Part shown: positions 12,201-21,400 of the stretch, piece by piece
Layout: each line of letters begins with the position of its first letter
How positions within the stretch are numbered: the first letter of the stretch is position 1
Origin: Oscarella lobularis
Lineage: Eukaryota; Porifera; Homoscleromorpha; Homosclerophorida; Oscarellidae
Assembly: GCF_947507565.1 (NCBI RefSeq)
Contig: NC_089189.1
Coordinates: 1,364,001 to 1,428,000 of the forward strand
Direction of reading: 5' to 3'
DNA length: 64,000 bases
Made by a program: the position numbers and the translations under genes
Notes under the pieces: generated by a model
The model's input: only the letters and a program-made list of their open reading frames with translations
What the model was told of the DNA's origin: nothing
Database searches by the model: none

Positions 12201-12558
12201 GATTGACTCATCCGGAACCATTGTCAAACGACTGTCTTATACAACTTACGGCGTCGTTCTAAGCGATACGAATTCGGCTGTTGACGCTGTGCTTGGATTT
12301 GCAGGCGGACTGCAGGATTCGGTTGCCAATCTTGTTCACTTCGCCTTTCGCGATTACGACGCAGAAATAGGTCGATGGACGGCGCGCGATCCGAGTCTCT
12401 TCACGGCGAATCAGCCGAATTTGTATCAGTATGTTTTCAATGATCCCGTCAATTTCCTCGATCCTCTAGGCCTCTTTTGCGTCGGCGGAACCTTCTATCA
12501 TAAATTGGGCGGCGGTGTAAACATCTGCTATGAAAATGGTAAGAAATCGATCTGCTTT
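3251..12558 (+). CDS. Teneurin A (3' end lost in assembly gap)
   Basis: Exons: 3251-3569, 3996-4431, 4493-4731, 4774-4872, 4924-5019, 5094-5198, 5256-5348, 5401-5493, 5553-5660, 5716-5757, 5803-6004, 6059-6323, 6379-6534, 6590-6958, 7017-7238, 7305-7599, 7657-7976, 8027-8102, 8155-8284, 8335-8495, 8548-8696, 8753-10213, 10314-10393, 10470-10617, 10683-10763, 10828-12558. Phases join throughout, giving 2,492 residues before the N run. Type II topology: an 85-residue cytoplasmic tail with four [12 protein letters not shown]-type repeats, then a helix ([20 protein letters not shown]). Then a Thr/Ser/Pro stalk, the pre-EGF domain with VYGRKN and PTHTRYDF (the teneurin signature), seven six-Cys EGF modules, DNDAG/DPDCCN cysteine-rich region, TTR-like domain, bacterial-type FN-plug ([10 protein letters not shown]), NHL propeller with [10 protein letters not shown], and YD repeats ending RHS-like at DPLGL. 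Expected role: cell-surface adhesion receptor. It shares a promoter region with the beta-helix gene. Confidence 0.9.
3302..3454 (+). repeat. Tandem repeat in teneurin A cytoplasmic tail
   Basis: Four nearly identical units of 39, 36, 39 and 39 bp (3302-3340, 3341-3376, 3377-3415, 3416-3454), each encoding a version of [13 protein letters not shown]. The second unit lacks the last codon; the fourth has D changed to G. The array stays in frame and lies between the start and the membrane helix. Teneurins B and C lack it, so it arose after duplication and is still almost homogeneous. Confidence 0.95.
3673..3698 (+). other. G-quadruplex-forming motif in intron 1 of teneurin A
   Basis: Five runs of three to five G (3673-3675, 3678-3681, 3684-3686, 3689-3693, 3696-3698), separated by two bases each, fit the G3N1-7 pattern on the sense strand. 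Another G6 run follows at 3708-3713. It lies within the 426-bp first intron, much longer than the gene's other introns. I see no such run in introns 1 of copies B or C. Confidence 0.6.
5020..5093 (+). other. GC-AG intron after EGF3, teneurin A
   Basis: The donor reads AAAAAG/GCAAGA and the acceptor TTTAAG/AG. Phase 1 is the only choice joining EGF3 to EGF4 in frame. The same intron in copy B also has GC (31983-32031), while copy C has GT (56808-56860). Confidence 0.85.
6959..7016 (+). other. GC-AG intron in the FN-plug region, teneurin A
   Basis: Donor CACAG/GCAAAC, acceptor TTATAG/GAACTG, phase 0, 58 bp. An in-frame TAA just inside rules out read-through to a later GT. The GC donor is kept in copies B (33927) and C (58733). 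Confidence 0.9.
8697..8752 (+). other. GC-AG intron within the NHL domain, teneurin A
   Basis: Donor AAG/GCGAGT, acceptor TTGGCAG/GTTATA, phase 0, 56 bp. It joins a YFADGK strand to VIRQVGVDG, matching the usual teneurin NHL pattern. A GT donor four bases later would give the wrong phase. All three copies keep GC here (35630 in B, 60425 in C). Confidence 0.88.
10618..10682 (+). other. U12-type AT-AC intron, teneurin A
   Basis: The intron starts ATATCCTCC and ends GTAC. A perfect minor-spliceosome branch site, TTCCTTGAC, lies at 10663-10671, with its branch A 12 nt from the intron end. Splicing joins FKY to DMNGRIVE in phase 0 and restores a YD repeat. No GT-AG alternative gives an open frame with the homologous sequence. 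It is 65 bp. Confidence 0.93.
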
Positions 12559-12758
12559 NNNNNNNNNNNNNNNNNNNNNNNNNNNNNNNNNNNNNNNNNN
12601 NNNNNNNNNNNNNNNNNNNNNNNNNNNNNNNNNNNNNNNNNNNNNNNNNNNNNNNNNNNNNNNNNNNNNNNNNNNNNNNNNNNNNNNNNNNNNNNNNNNN
12701 NNNNNNNNNNNNNNNNNNNNNNNNNNNNNNNNNNNNNNNNNNNNNNNNNNNNNNNNNN
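12559..12758. other. Assembly gap (200 N)
   Basis: Exactly 200 N, so the true length may be arbitrary. It begins in the glycine-rich tail of teneurin A, about 30 codons after DPLGL, just after SICF. The expected end of teneurin A (about 125 more codons by comparison with copy B) is missing and may be in the gap. The sequence after the gap does not resemble copy B's tail. Confidence 0.98.
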
Positions 12759-12963
12759 GAATACATTGCCTTACGTTTGGCTTCCCTTGAAACACAATAA
12801 CCTACTAGTAGGCTTCATCTTCTGACGCGCGCACTCGCGAAAACGGGCTGCCTGCATGGGCTGCCTGTGTAGCGGCTGCCTATGCGAAACCCCAGCGCGA
12901 GACAGCGCGAGACCAGATTCGATACGCCGTTTCAAATCCCACTTTTGCAACTGTTTGTTTTAG
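12759..12963. other. Spacer between gap and Ig/Crinkler-like gene
   Basis: 205 bp with no recognisable gene. It holds a short repeated GGCTGCCTG-like segment near 12846-12880 and GCGCGAGA repeats near 12896-12912. It ends in a pyrimidine stretch plus TTTTAG directly before the ATG at 12964, which looks like a 3' splice site. A 5' exon of the next gene may therefore lie in or before the gap. Confidence 0.5.
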
Positions 12964-15044
12964 ATGGTCTCTTGTCCAACAATACGAACAGAACCAACCG
13001 TGGCATTTCTAGAAAGCGAAGATGGCTTTCGATTGTCTTGTTCTGCTTCCGAGGAAGATGTGTCGTACAAGTGGTTGTTTCGACCTACTGGGGCGCAATG
13101 TCCATACGTTCAGGCACCACTCGCCGTAGTTGACACGAGAAGCGAATTGATAGTCACGGGAGATTCAACCGAAACCGACGGATATTACTTCTGTGTAATG
13201 AAGAACTCTACTTCAGGGGATGTAGCTATATCACAACTGCTCTCGGTTCATTCTGGTACTGTGCACAAATTTTACGTGTTTTTGTTTTATTAATTGAAAT
13301 TTAGGTTATGCTCCTGCATACCCCATCATGGACAGAGAAGTTCCTGATGTTGGTCCTTTTGCTGAACCAAAATCTCTTTCGAATTCTGCGAACAGTCTGT
13401 TCCAGGGAGCGCGAATTCTCTTGCTCATGAGTCACAGGCAAAAAAGGAAAGTTAATATTCTTCTTTTATGTGTGTTTTTGATTGTTTTGACTATAGGCCA
13501 AAAAAGAAATCACTCGACAGGTGATGAACTTTTATTGCTCAAATTCAAGAAGCTTTGTATTAAGTTAATTGTTTTGTAGACCTGTTCTGCAACTGATGCT
13601 GCGAGATATTTTAGGGAGACAATACTGCGTGAAGAAGACAGTCGATTGGATGCTCAGATTTTCTGCAAGCTCTTCCAGAAGATCAGCGCTAGAGAGTGCC
13701 CCGAGGAAGATCAGTTGGTTTTCGAAGAGGCCGTGCACCAGTTCAGAGCCGGTCTTTCAGCAAAGGTTCCTTCAGGCATGCTAGCTAAATGTCTTCGTGG
13801 CGTCTTGCCTGAGTTTGAAGTCAATGAGCAAAATTATATCAATCGAAAAAGCGGGCGGGAAAACAAGATTGGCATTGCGGTTGTCCTCAGAAATAAGGGC
13901 GATATTATTGTTCTCTTGGTTGAAAAGAAAAGCGATACAGATCCAGAGCACTCTGGATTGGTCCAACTACACAGGTGAGAAGGCGCTGCGTCTTGTATAC
14001 TCGCGAGAATCTGCTTTACTAGGAAGTTTGAAATACTCTGGGAAGAACACTTGGTGTTGGCTAATGTGATGTGCGGAAGTTTCCCCTGTCTTGCTCTTGA
14101 AGTGAATCCTTACAGAGCCGTTTTGCATGGCTTTGTGATGCACAACCGACGTGTTCTGCACTCTAAGCTTGCAGTCATGACAGCAGAAGCGGAGGATGAT
14201 GGTATTCTCGCGTTTCTGCGACTCCTTCGCGGAGGAGTTTTAGCACTTGAGAAACAATGGAGGGATTGCTATTACAATATGCCACTTATTTTAGTGCCTC
14301 AGTTCATTCCTGACAGGTTTGAATGGAAATGCGGTTCTAAAATTGGCTTACCTGATAATCCATTGTAACTGTACTGTAGCTTTACTCTAGGAGATGGGGA
14401 TGGCAAAGAAACCTATGGAAGCTTAAAATATATTCGTCTTTTCAATAAGTCAGCGTCAGGCGTTGCCTTCCAGTGCAAAATGTCGACGCACGCGGAACAA
14501 AAATTCGCCATCAAATTTGTTTTTGGTTAGCTATGTTTTCATTACATTCTGTGGAGTATACTGACTTCTTCTTCCAGGGCACGATGGCAAGTATGGTGAA
14601 GATGTTCACAAGGCGCTCGCCTCAGCCCACTTTGCCCCGCGATTCCTTTTCAAAGGTAAAGTGCCTTTTGCTAAGTTCCGTCCAACATGGTACGTCGTGA
14701 TGGAAGCAATCCCGTGGAGAACTCTCCAGAGCTGTCTGGAAACAGGTGTTGCGCTTCCAGGAGAGGCTATCATCGCTAACCTCCAGCGCGTCATCAACGT
14801 TCTTCATAAAAATGGTCTCGTTCACGGAGACTTACGTCCGTGCAACATTCTTGTCAACGGCGAAGGAGACGTCAAGATCGTTGATTTCGATTGGTCTGCA
14901 AAGTCGTTGGAACGATGCTATCCAGAGAATCTGAATGGAAATATAATATGGCCCACTCTGCCAGGAGCGGAGCTAATCGAGCGTCACGACCAGTTCTTCT
15001 TTGCTTCCATTAAAACTCAAATTAGAGACAAACAGCGCGTGTAA
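12964..15044 (+). CDS. Ig-like domain fused to Crinkler-type nuclease-like and kinase-like module
   Basis: Proposed exons: 12964-13255, 13305-13450, 13497-13520 (24 nt), 13580-13974, 14023-14316, 14380-14525, 14578-15044; 588 codons with stop, all phases compatible. Residues 1-97 form an Ig-like domain (C26, W37, DGYYFC at 72-77). Residues about 155-380 resemble the restriction-endonuclease-like part of Crinkler (CRN) effectors: VLLVEKK with E269 and K271, then FPCLALEVNPY and a GFVMHNRRVL strand. Residues about 385-587 resemble their kinase-like part: K429 in FAIKF, HGDLRPCN at 515-522, VDFDW at 534-538 (DFD for DFG), then YPENLN and a late HD. The catalytic loop looks complete. The start at 12964 follows an acceptor-like TTTTAG, so upstream exons, even teneurin A itself, may belong to it. 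There is no signal peptide at this start. Family names are from memory. Confidence 0.72.
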
Positions 15045-15499
15045 CATAGCGGACAGTTTGGGTAGCTTGGTGTTTTTGGGTCCCTGTGCTTGTTGTTTGT
15101 CTTGCGTATGGTAATATATATGGTCTTTCGTGTTGTGACGCGTGTTGTGGCTGTGATGCACTGTCGGTTGGTCGCAAATTCGAACAGAGCGCAATCTATG
15201 ATCAGGCAGCAATTGGCTAAACAGTGAAATAATTTTTCGGTGACTCTTGCATGTGTTTTGGGCCCTAAATCGTATGTTTATCATAAGAAGGATCAACAAT
15301 TCAGTACACGTGCAATCATGACTGATGCTTCCCGGATAATAGAGCCGTAATCCGGGCGACCAGAAAAGAGCACATGGCAGCGAAGTAGCGAATGCGACCG
15401 AAGGAGCGTTTCAGCGGCTATTTTCTACAGTAAAACAAAGCGTAGACAGAGTAGGATTCACTAATAGAAAGAAAAAGTCTAACTGCTTATTGTTCTAGC
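15045..15499. other. Convergent 3' spacer with conserved block and hairpin
   Basis: 455 bp between the stop of the Ig/kinase gene and the stop of beta-helix B, with no gene seen. 15331-15356 can form a hairpin (CCCGGAT with ATCCGGG, 12-base loop). 15331-15420 resembles 40228-40300, downstream of teneurin B, sharing GCACATGGCAG and GAAGGAGCGTTTC. The block therefore belongs to the duplicated unit's 3' end. 15060-15330 has no counterpart in the other spacer. Confidence 0.65.
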
Positions 15500-18400
15500 C
15501 TAATTTCGCTTCAGAACCACCGACGTCGACTTGTATGCTAGTACGAGCACCATGCCACCTCCTCCCTCTACCGTTACGGCATCAAAGGTTCCCACAGCCA
15601 CGCCAGAACCGAAAGTCAAAACAGGGGGACCTTCTTCTCCCGAAAGCAAAGCGTCCGTCGCGTTCCACACGACGTGCACAGTGCCAGCAAGCGAAACACT
15701 CTTCGCTCGCGTACAATCGAGCAGCGAGCTCACAAACCGACCGTCGCTTTCGATTACGGTCACCGTAAGAGTTCCTTCAGAAGTCTGACTGAAAGACGAA
15801 TCGCCGTCCAGTGCGAGTGGACGAACGCCGAAAGATTGCACGGTGCCCGCGTTGACGAAAGTGCTCGAGATTGCACCGAAACCAATGATCAGTCCTTGAT
15901 TCGTAAACGTCCTCCACCTGTCAATCGTCTTTCGCTTGTGAATCGTCAACGTTGCGTCGTCCAACGAAATAGTCCCCATATTTTGAAAATCGACCGAAAT
16001 TGTCATCGCCGACTTAACGACGGACAGGAGTCCTTTGTTGGTCACGTGACCATCACCATAAAGATACAACGTCTTGTTGACGTCGACGGCGACGACGTTC
16101 ATTGTGCTATTCGCATCGATGAGCAGCGATCCCGCGACCTTCGGCGAGCCGGCTTTCCATTCGACGACTCCCCGATTGATCAGCGCCAAATCGCTATCGA
16201 TCTGCTTCGTACCCGCGCCGTCGATTAGGAGAAGACCTTCGTTGACGAAAAAGTCTTCTTTGCATTCTAGTGGCGTCAGTACGCGGCTCGATTGAGGACT
16301 GTACGCTGTGCAAGCGCCTGATGATGAGGAGGAGAGAACGCCCGTCGTCCACGTGCACGTTCTCGTGGAGAAAAGCGGGCCGTCGACGGCGACGTCCGAC
16401 GTCACCGTCCAATCGACGTTGACGCGACCGCCGACGCGAAGATTGGCGATCGTCGCGAGTCGACCGGGACCGTCGAGCGTCGAACCGTCGACCAGCCACG
16501 GCGACGACGTCAAGTCCATTCGTCCCGTTTCGATTTGAAGACGTTTGTAGTTGCGAAAGTTCGTCGCCAATTGGCACGTTGCGTTCGCGTTCAGTCGACA
16601 TGCGACGAGGCCGAGATTTTCGACGATGCCGGCGCCAACGATTCCTCCCACGCCGACGATTGTTACTCTTCCCGTCTTTTCGTTTCGCAATCGACCGTTC
16701 GACGACACGTCGATTGGCTCCTTGAGGAGTATATCGCCGAAGTTTTGCACTTGGTTAGCTATGCTAAACGATTGGATGTACTGCGAAAATTCCGTCGTCA
16801 TGCGACCGGTTTCCGCTATAACTACGATTCCCGAACCCGTTAGTGATCCGCTTACGAGCGACAGGTCACTCGTCACGTTGGCCATCCCGTCGACTTGCAT
16901 CGTGCCGCCATTGATTGTTAACGTGGCAACGAACGTCGCGCCGACGGCGTTGCGAGGGATTTCGATTCTGCCGCCCCTCGACACCGTCAGCGGCAGAACG
17001 ATCGGACTCGGCGACGTCAATCGGAGAACGCCGCCCCAAACAATTTCCATCGACCCTCGTCCGACGATGATATCGGGTCGACATTGGAACGTGTTGCTGC
17101 CGACGAGAAGTCGCGCTCCTTCAGCGACGTACACGCGACCGCCTGTACCGTTGCACCGACCGCCGCGATTCAGTTGTAACTGGCCGACGTTGACGGACAC
17201 TTGACCGCCCGTGTTCACGAGTTCAGCGTTCAAGTTGAATACTTCGAGTGAACCGCTCGTTTCGACGACGACGAGTCCGTAGTTGAGAAGAGTCGACGTG
17301 CCGCCGATGCGTCCGAACGCGAGGGTCGTCGTGCCGTGACGACTGTTGACGAAACGGGCGTCCTGTTCAAGAGATAGACCCGATGAGGATGACGACGAGA
17401 CGACCGCTTGCTTGTGGCTAATGAGATCGGTTCGCCGAACGATGCACGTCCCACTTAGCGATGCAACTGCCAGAGCGTCCGTTACGTTGATGAAAAAGTG
17501 TCGTCCGGACGTCGACGTTTCGGCGTCGATTGTGCCGCGACTGAAAACGAATTGACGGACGGTGAGAAGCGCACGCGACTTTGGACGACCGCCTTTGATC
17601 GTGGACGATGACGACATGAGAAGTTCGTCGATTTGAAATCGTTGGGGAACGACGACCGTTCCGCCCGCTAGCGTCGCTTTTTGAATTCGAGTTGACGCGT
17701 TGAAGCGAACCAGGCCGCGAGCGACGCGTAGATGAGAGAATGGGCGCAAGGCGACCCCATCGTCTACGACGACTTCTCCGCCCGAGACGTCTAGCTGCGA
17801 AAACGTGACGTTTGACGAATTAGCGTAGATGCCGAGACGACCCGACGTCACGTAAACAACGCTATCGACTTTGCAGCGTACGACGGAACTATCATCGAAA
17901 ATGTGATCACTGCCGCTGAATTGGACTGAAGCCTCTGGTTCGAGCTCTAAACCGCCGCCTTTGCTATGCGAAGAGCGATGCAGAAGCTGCAATTGGCCGC
18001 TCTTGACGGTGATCCATCCGTCCTCGTTGCCAAATTCCGGATGGAATAACGCTTTGCCGTCGCCGACGTCGACGACGAAAGTACCGTTGTTTACGAACCG
18101 ACCGTTCGTACTGTACACCGTCGTTCCAGCCGAATCTATAACGAAAGTGCCGTCGTTGACGAGCGTCGCCCTTAGCAATGTCAAGTAGTTAATCGTTTCG
18201 GTCAACGTAGCTCGTCCCTTGAACGCGACCGCACCGTCTTGTATCTTCTTTGAAGTCGTTGACGTTAGTCGAGCGAGACGACGCACGACGAACCACGGCG
18301 ACGACGCTCCGCCGCGACCGTAAATCGTTCCGGACAGCCAGTGGAGCTCGTCAACGTCGACGAAACCGTCGTCGCTTGTTTGAAAGGCGTCGCTTTTTTC

Positions 18401-21400
18401 CATGTAGAGACGCGGCGTTCGAAGTCGCGACTTGAGTCTAACAGTTCCGGACGTCATTTTCATTTCCGTTCGGACAAGAAGTCCCATAGGCGTATCGACC
18501 CGGAATGTGCCAGAACTCACAGACAACGAATTAAAAGTCGGTTCCTGCGTCTCTGTTTCGAGGTTAACCGCGGAGGTCGATAGAACGGTCGAATCGGCGA
18601 GAAATAACTTGGACGTCGGAGCAAAAGTCGTCGATCCGCCGAGCTCAACAACGGTACCGGGCGCTGCTTCAAAGATTCCGCGGTGAATGTTTGTATCAGA
18701 CAGTCTCAAGGTTCCCTTCTCAACGCTCAGACGACCGTTGTTCGTCAACTCGACGTTGAGCACGACGACGGCGAGTTCTCCTCCGCAACGCAGCTCGCCG
18801 TCGACTACCATCTCGTTGCCACGTCCACCGCTAAACGTTCGCGATGTGGGAACGCTCGCATTGGCGTGGGGTGCGATTTCTATTATAGCAGCGCTGTACA
18901 AGTCGAAGTCGCCGCTCCCACCGAAAACGGCCGTATTGGCTACGATGAGATGGACGCCGCTGAGCAAGTGAGAGTAGCTGCGAACCTGTAAGTGATCGAC
19001 GACCGTGATCGTCCGCCGTCCCATCACTCTGGAGCTCACTGTCCATATGAACGTCGTCACTCGAATGTCAATATCGCCCGTCATCGTCGCTCTATACAAC
19101 TCCAATACCCCAATCGTCAGCAGACTTCCTCTCGTAGAGGTAGCTGTGAATGTTCCCCACCTCTGAACGACGTTGTCGATGCGACTGTTTTGATCGACTG
19201 TAAGAAAGAGCTGCGACGACGACGACCGAGTGACCTCAACCCGAGTTAAGTTCACATAAGTAGACGATATACGCAGCGTTCCTCCGGATACGCGAACAGT
19301 TCCGAAAAAGCCTCTCGACGTGGAGAGGTCTGAAAAGACGGTCAGCGCTCCTCGTTCCGCTTCAATCGTGCCGCGTCCGCTGATCGTTGACGTGTTGGCC
19401 AACTCAAACGATGTCTGGACGGCACTGATAAATGTTCCGGACGCCAGAGGTATTCGTATGCTACCCCTGCTCCAACCTATTTCTGAGCTGTACAGGCGAA
19501 ATGTTCCTCGGACATTCAGTTCGTTGAGGTTCTCGAAGCGGGTATTGAGTTGAACGACGTAGCCGTGATGAATGGTCGTGCGACCGCGGTTGATAACCGC
19601 TCCAGATCCGCGCCACGAATAAATGAACGGCAAATTGTACACGTCTGCGTTTCCTTCAATGACGAAACGACCCGAAACGTAGAGACTGTATCGAGTATCG
19701 AAAGTGGCAGCTCCTTGAACGATGACAGAGCCGCTGCCTACGTATCTGTCCTTTGAACCTCCTACAGCTTGGAGGGTCGAGTTCCTTGGCAGCGTTATTG
19801 TCGTGCTTGCACTGTCCATCAGCAACCTTCCCGAAGTCCACACCAGTGATTTGTCTATTGTGCAGTTTTGAACGCATTTGAGGGTTCCGTATTGTTTAAA
19901 GTGCACGACTCCGAGCGAGAGTGACGACGGACTGACGTCAAGAGTAACATATGCGTTTAATTCAATTTCTAATCGACTAATAAGAACAGCTTCATTGCCG
20001 GTGATTTCAAGCGAACTGGACGACGACCAAGACGGAGAGATAACGCTGTCAGCGTGGGACCAGATTTTTCCTCGCCACGTGTGCCGCCCTCCCAGATCGA
20101 GGCGAGAGCCGTCTAAGATCTCGATCGTTCCAGTAGACTCGGATCCTGCTGTAATCCAAGCTCTGCCATCGAAGCTACAGTTACCGTTGTTGATGAAATG
20201 AATATCGACGTGGTGTCCGGTACTTGACGTCATTGATTCCTTAAGAGTCCGAAAAACGAGCGTTCCGTTATTAACGATCTGCCCTGTGCGTCTTCCAAAG
20301 TCGGATAGAAAAGGCTTGCTTACGGTCGTCACTGCTACCTGCGCCGCTTTCGGTACGACAATTTTTGCTCCGTTTACGAAATTCTTCGAATTTGTGCCGT
20401 GGAGAAACACTTCGTTTCCTAGCGCGATATCGACGGATGAGACGTAAATGTTGTCAATATAGAAGTACTCGTTCACTCGCAGCGTCGGCTGACCCGATAA
20501 TGCCAATAATTGGCGCCCTTGAGATCCGAATCCGGATCCGAACCAAAGAATGTCGACGTCGTGAGTTTTGTCTGAAAGAAGAATAAGCGAGGCCGTATCG
20601 TGGACACGAAGATAACTCGCAAAGAGTTTGCCTACGGCTCTCAGAGATGCAACATAGCCGACGCTCACGTAGCCAAAGTGAATATTGCTATGCGTTATGA
20701 CGCTGCAGGTAAAACCTGTGGACGCAGCTGTTAGCGACTTGACGCGTCCTGTTGTGTTCAAGGTCAGTTCTCCTCTGCTGATGGAGATGCTGTTTATGGG
20801 AGTAGTCAATGCGCCGTTGATGACAGCTTCGGAGGAGGAATCATCCATCAGGAGCGCACCGTTTACGGTTAAACGCGACTTCGAGTCAAAAACGTTCGAT
20901 TCGCGCAAGTAAAGCGTCGAAGACGAGCGAATCAAGCATTCGTTGCTGTTGGTAATGCCCCCGTTCAGAATGACTTGGCCGGAAAATGTGAGGAGTCCCT
21001 CATTAACTAGAGGAACGTCGCTTTGGAATCTCAATACGGATGCGACGTCTAAATACGAGCCGGATGCCAGTATGAATCGCGACGCTCCTTTCGTGCTAAT
21101 AGTCACGTAACCATATCTGGCGCCGCCGGAGTCGATCATTGAACCGCCGTAAGATACGAAATCGATTGACGCCAGTCTCTTCTTTTCCGTTATTAGGGAT
21201 GGCGACGGTTGCAAAAGAACGACGCCTAGTACATTCAAGCGCGAAGTGGCAGTCGCACTCGCAATATTTCCATTAGTCCAGTGCATTAGATCTGTCACGT
21301 TGACGCTGCCGTTCACGGAAACCGAACCGTCTGTTAAAGTGAGTTTTTTGAACGTCCTTGGGGTTGATAGAGTAAGTGTACCCGAATTCTTGATTTCAGG

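Noticed and set aside
10837-12825. Reading through the N run as one protein ending at 12825
   Set aside because: The residues after the gap do not resemble the tail of teneurin B and a 200-N gap has no reliable frame.
14317-14400. Acceptor CTCTAG/GAGATGG for the sixth exon of the Ig/Crinkler gene
   Set aside because: With the phase 2 donor at 14317 it breaks the frame; the TGTAG acceptor at 14378-14379 restores GDGDGKETYG in frame.
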